Positions 33,074-34,151 of a stretch of DNA of 34,151 nucleotides are shown one piece after another. The DNA lies in the NCBI GenBank assembly GCA_009995705.1, contig JAADBR010000026.1, forward strand, positions 1 through 34,151, read 5' to 3'. Each line of letters starts with the position of its first letter. The stretch's first letter is position 1. Made by a program: the position numbers and the translations under genes. The notes below the pieces were generated by a model. It did no database searches. It saw only the letters and a program-made list of their open reading frames with translations, and was not told the origin of the DNA. The stretch is from Microcystis aeruginosa W13-11 (GTDB lineage Bacteria; Cyanobacteriota; Cyanobacteriia; Cyanobacteriales; Microcystaceae).

Positions 33074-33775
33074 TTAAGCCAGAGAAGCGGTAATCCAAAA
33101 TAAACCATCGACTAAAATTGTACTTAATACGGCCCCGCTAAATGCCCACCAATGACATACCCTTTTTGGCAAAGGATAAATACCGATCGCTAAGAGCAGG
33201 TTGAGCAGTACGATCGCCCAACTGATGCCCCAGGGGGTCTCAATTTGGGCCAAGGCGTTATGAAATATCGGCGATACTAGGTTGGGGTCTAGTTCCACGG
33301 TCATTAATTGTCGCCAGTAGGGAATTAGTCCCGTTAGATAGAAATATACATCGGTGATGGCAGTCCCTAACAAGGAACCCAGATAGAAAAGATTGCCCAC
33401 TTTGCCACGACCTTTGTATAGTCCCCAGAGAACAACGGGCAGCCCGATCGCTTCCATGGGAATATGGATCAATGGTTCCCAACGCCACCAACCCCAGTAG
33501 AGAGAACCTGCGAACCAACTCCAACTAAAGCCCAAAAGTAAATCCCCCCAAAGACTGATTTTTTCTTGTTTGAGCAGCCAAACCCCTAACCCCACCCAGA
33601 AAAAGGTTAAACCTAGGCTAACTTCGGGATAGTAGCGCACTAGGGGCGCTTGCATGAACACGGGGACCGAGACCAGAAATGCTGCCGTCCAAAAGACCGA
33701 TTGACATTTTTCCCAGTTGGGGACTAGGGGTTTCAGGCGATCGGGATTGCTGGGAACTAGGGTAGAGTTGAGCAA
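33074..33775 (-). CDS. DUF3120 family membrane protein
   Basis: 233 residues with about six hydrophobic segments, for example VFWTAAFLVSVPVFMQAPLV, SLGLTFFWVGLGVWLL and IPMEAIGLPVVLWGLY, and an aromatic GFSWSWFAGSLYWGWWRWEP stretch. This is a cyanobacteria-specific integral membrane protein (DUF3120) of unknown function. It lies directly upstream of the cyclase gene on the same strand, 54 bases apart, so they may be co-transcribed. ATG at 33775. No damage seen. Confidence 0.87.
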   Translation of the reverse strand: MLNSTLVPSNPDRLKPLVPNWEKCQSVFWTAAFLVSVPVFMQAPLVRYYPEVSLGLTFFWVGLGVWLLKQEKISLWGDLLLGFSWSWFAGSLYWGWWRWEPLIHIPMEAIGLPVVLWGLYKGRGKVGNLFYLGSLLGTAITDVYFYLTGLIPYWRQLMTVELDPNLVSPIFHNALAQIETPWGISWAIVLLNLLLAIGIYPLPKRVCHWWAFSGAVLSTILVDGLFWITASLA

Positions 33776-33870
33776 AGGATTTCAGAATTGTTACGAAACT
33801 TTACTTATATTAAGACACATCATTCTCTCTACACTATATCCCCTCTAGAAGATTTTGATAAAGTGAACTA

Positions 33871-33889
33871 CTCTCAAGGTCGTTGAGAG
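33871..33889. repeat. Hairpin at the end of an IS1341-type element
   Basis: CTCTCAA-GGTCG-TTGAGAG within GTGAACTACTC...GCTTCCTATTTC. Such hairpins, with a GAACTAC/GCTTCC context, border tnpB genes of IS200/IS605-type elements and form part of their guide RNA or right end. Confidence 0.6.
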
Positions 33890-33893
33890 CTTC

Positions 33894-33977
33894 CTATTTC
33901 ACGGGGGATTGCCTCAAGACGGACTTACGCCCAGCTTTTGGTTTTACATCCCCTCTATGGGCAGTATCGCGCTTTTC
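33894..33977 (-). pseudogene. IS1341-type TnpB C-terminal remnant
   Basis: A 27-residue minus-strand tail, EKRDTAHRGDVKPKAGRKSV followed by LRQSPVK, ends at TAG 33896-33894 just before the hairpin. It resembles the basic C-terminus of TnpB proteins of this group. A stop at 33980-33978 closes the frame upstream, so only a remnant is left. Confidence 0.45.
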
Positions 33978-34052
33978 CTAACGACAATACCCTTCGACGT
34001 AGCTCAGGGCAAGCTTCGGCTGGCTCTTTTGGTTTTTGTGTGTTAATTTTTG

Positions 34053-34151
34053 TTATGAATTAAAGCAAGCAAACAGCTTAAGTCGAAGATGTTCAAAATT
34101 GGTAAATCCATAACTCATTCTTTTAATAAGCTTTATTTTGGTATTCATTCC
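34053..34151 (-). CDS. ISL3-family transposase, C-terminal end (partial)
   Basis: The frame runs in from the right edge: GMNTKIKLIKRMSYGFTNFE then HLRLKLFACFNS, stop at 34055-34053. This is the standard C-terminus of ISL3 DDE transposases (N-x-KIKLIKR-x-x-YGFTNF-x-x-x-R-K). The catalytic part lies beyond the window. Between it and the TnpB tail, 33998-34030 carries a CCCTTCGACGTAGCTCAGGG motif, a dispersed repeat often found near mobile elements. Confidence 0.75.
   Translation of the reverse strand, partial: GMNTKIKLIKRMSYGFTNFEHLRLKLFACFNS

Overview
The window looks like a chromosomal segment of a bloom-forming unicellular cyanobacterium, most likely Microcystis or a close relative. Cyanobacterial markers are psbT, a flavodiiron protein, a ChlH-family protein, DUF1815 and DUF3120 proteins, a three-domain ribosomal protein S1, a tRNA-Arg(ACG), and many GCGATCGC (HIP1) octamers. 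Dense small repeats, MITEs and several IS607/IS1341/ISL3-type remnants fit Microcystis. The genus is an inference; no 16S rRNA or other decisive marker is present.

Layout. 1-1290: 3' part of an IS607-type element whose tnpB carries an in-frame stop and a frameshift. 1318-5029: DUF1815 protein, rpe, a HisN-type phosphatase, a coiled-coil/TM protein and an M41-like membrane peptidase. 5080-7344: hypF. 7674-14284: a small hypothetical, a Flv1-type flavodiiron protein, a ChlH/CobN-family subunit and moaC, then tRNA-Arg. 14594-18226: a TPR membrane protein gene and three toxin-antitoxin (TA) modules (PIN, HigBA-like, DUF5615/DUF433); the TPR gene and two of the toxins each contain one in-frame stop. 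18410-25459: an accessory island bracketed and subdivided by three copies of a 33-bp inverted repeat. It holds a TIR-AAA protein, XisH-XisI, an AAA-like/coiled-coil/WD40 protein split by a frameshift in a poly-C tract, a TumE-like TA operon, a CHAT-domain remnant and a second coiled-coil/TM protein. 25470-27179: ureC. 27180-28084: gene-poor, with MITEs and a gene remnant. 28085-31596: housekeeping block with promoter, L10 leader, rplJ, rplL, psbT, nrdR and rpsA; the last is flanked by two MITE copies in opposite orientation. 31929-33775: FHA-adenylate cyclase and DUF3120 membrane protein. 33871-34151: IS1341-type tnpB tail and ISL3 transposase tail.

The most interesting part is 18.4-25.5 kb. 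Two proteins with the same unusual AAA-like P-loop, one carrying an N-terminal TIR domain and the other a C-terminal membrane/coiled-coil/WD40 arm, flank the PD-(D/E)XK-like XisH and its partner XisI, all on one strand. This resembles a STAND-type sensing and abortive-infection arrangement and may be a composite immune system. That function is inferred only. One member looks switchable or recently broken: loss of one C from a C9 run would restore a 916-residue protein.

The second theme is decay. Nonsense codons (TAA, TGA, TAG) lie in three neighbouring genes between 14.8 and 17.1 kb. In both affected TA modules the toxin is cut and the antitoxin is intact.
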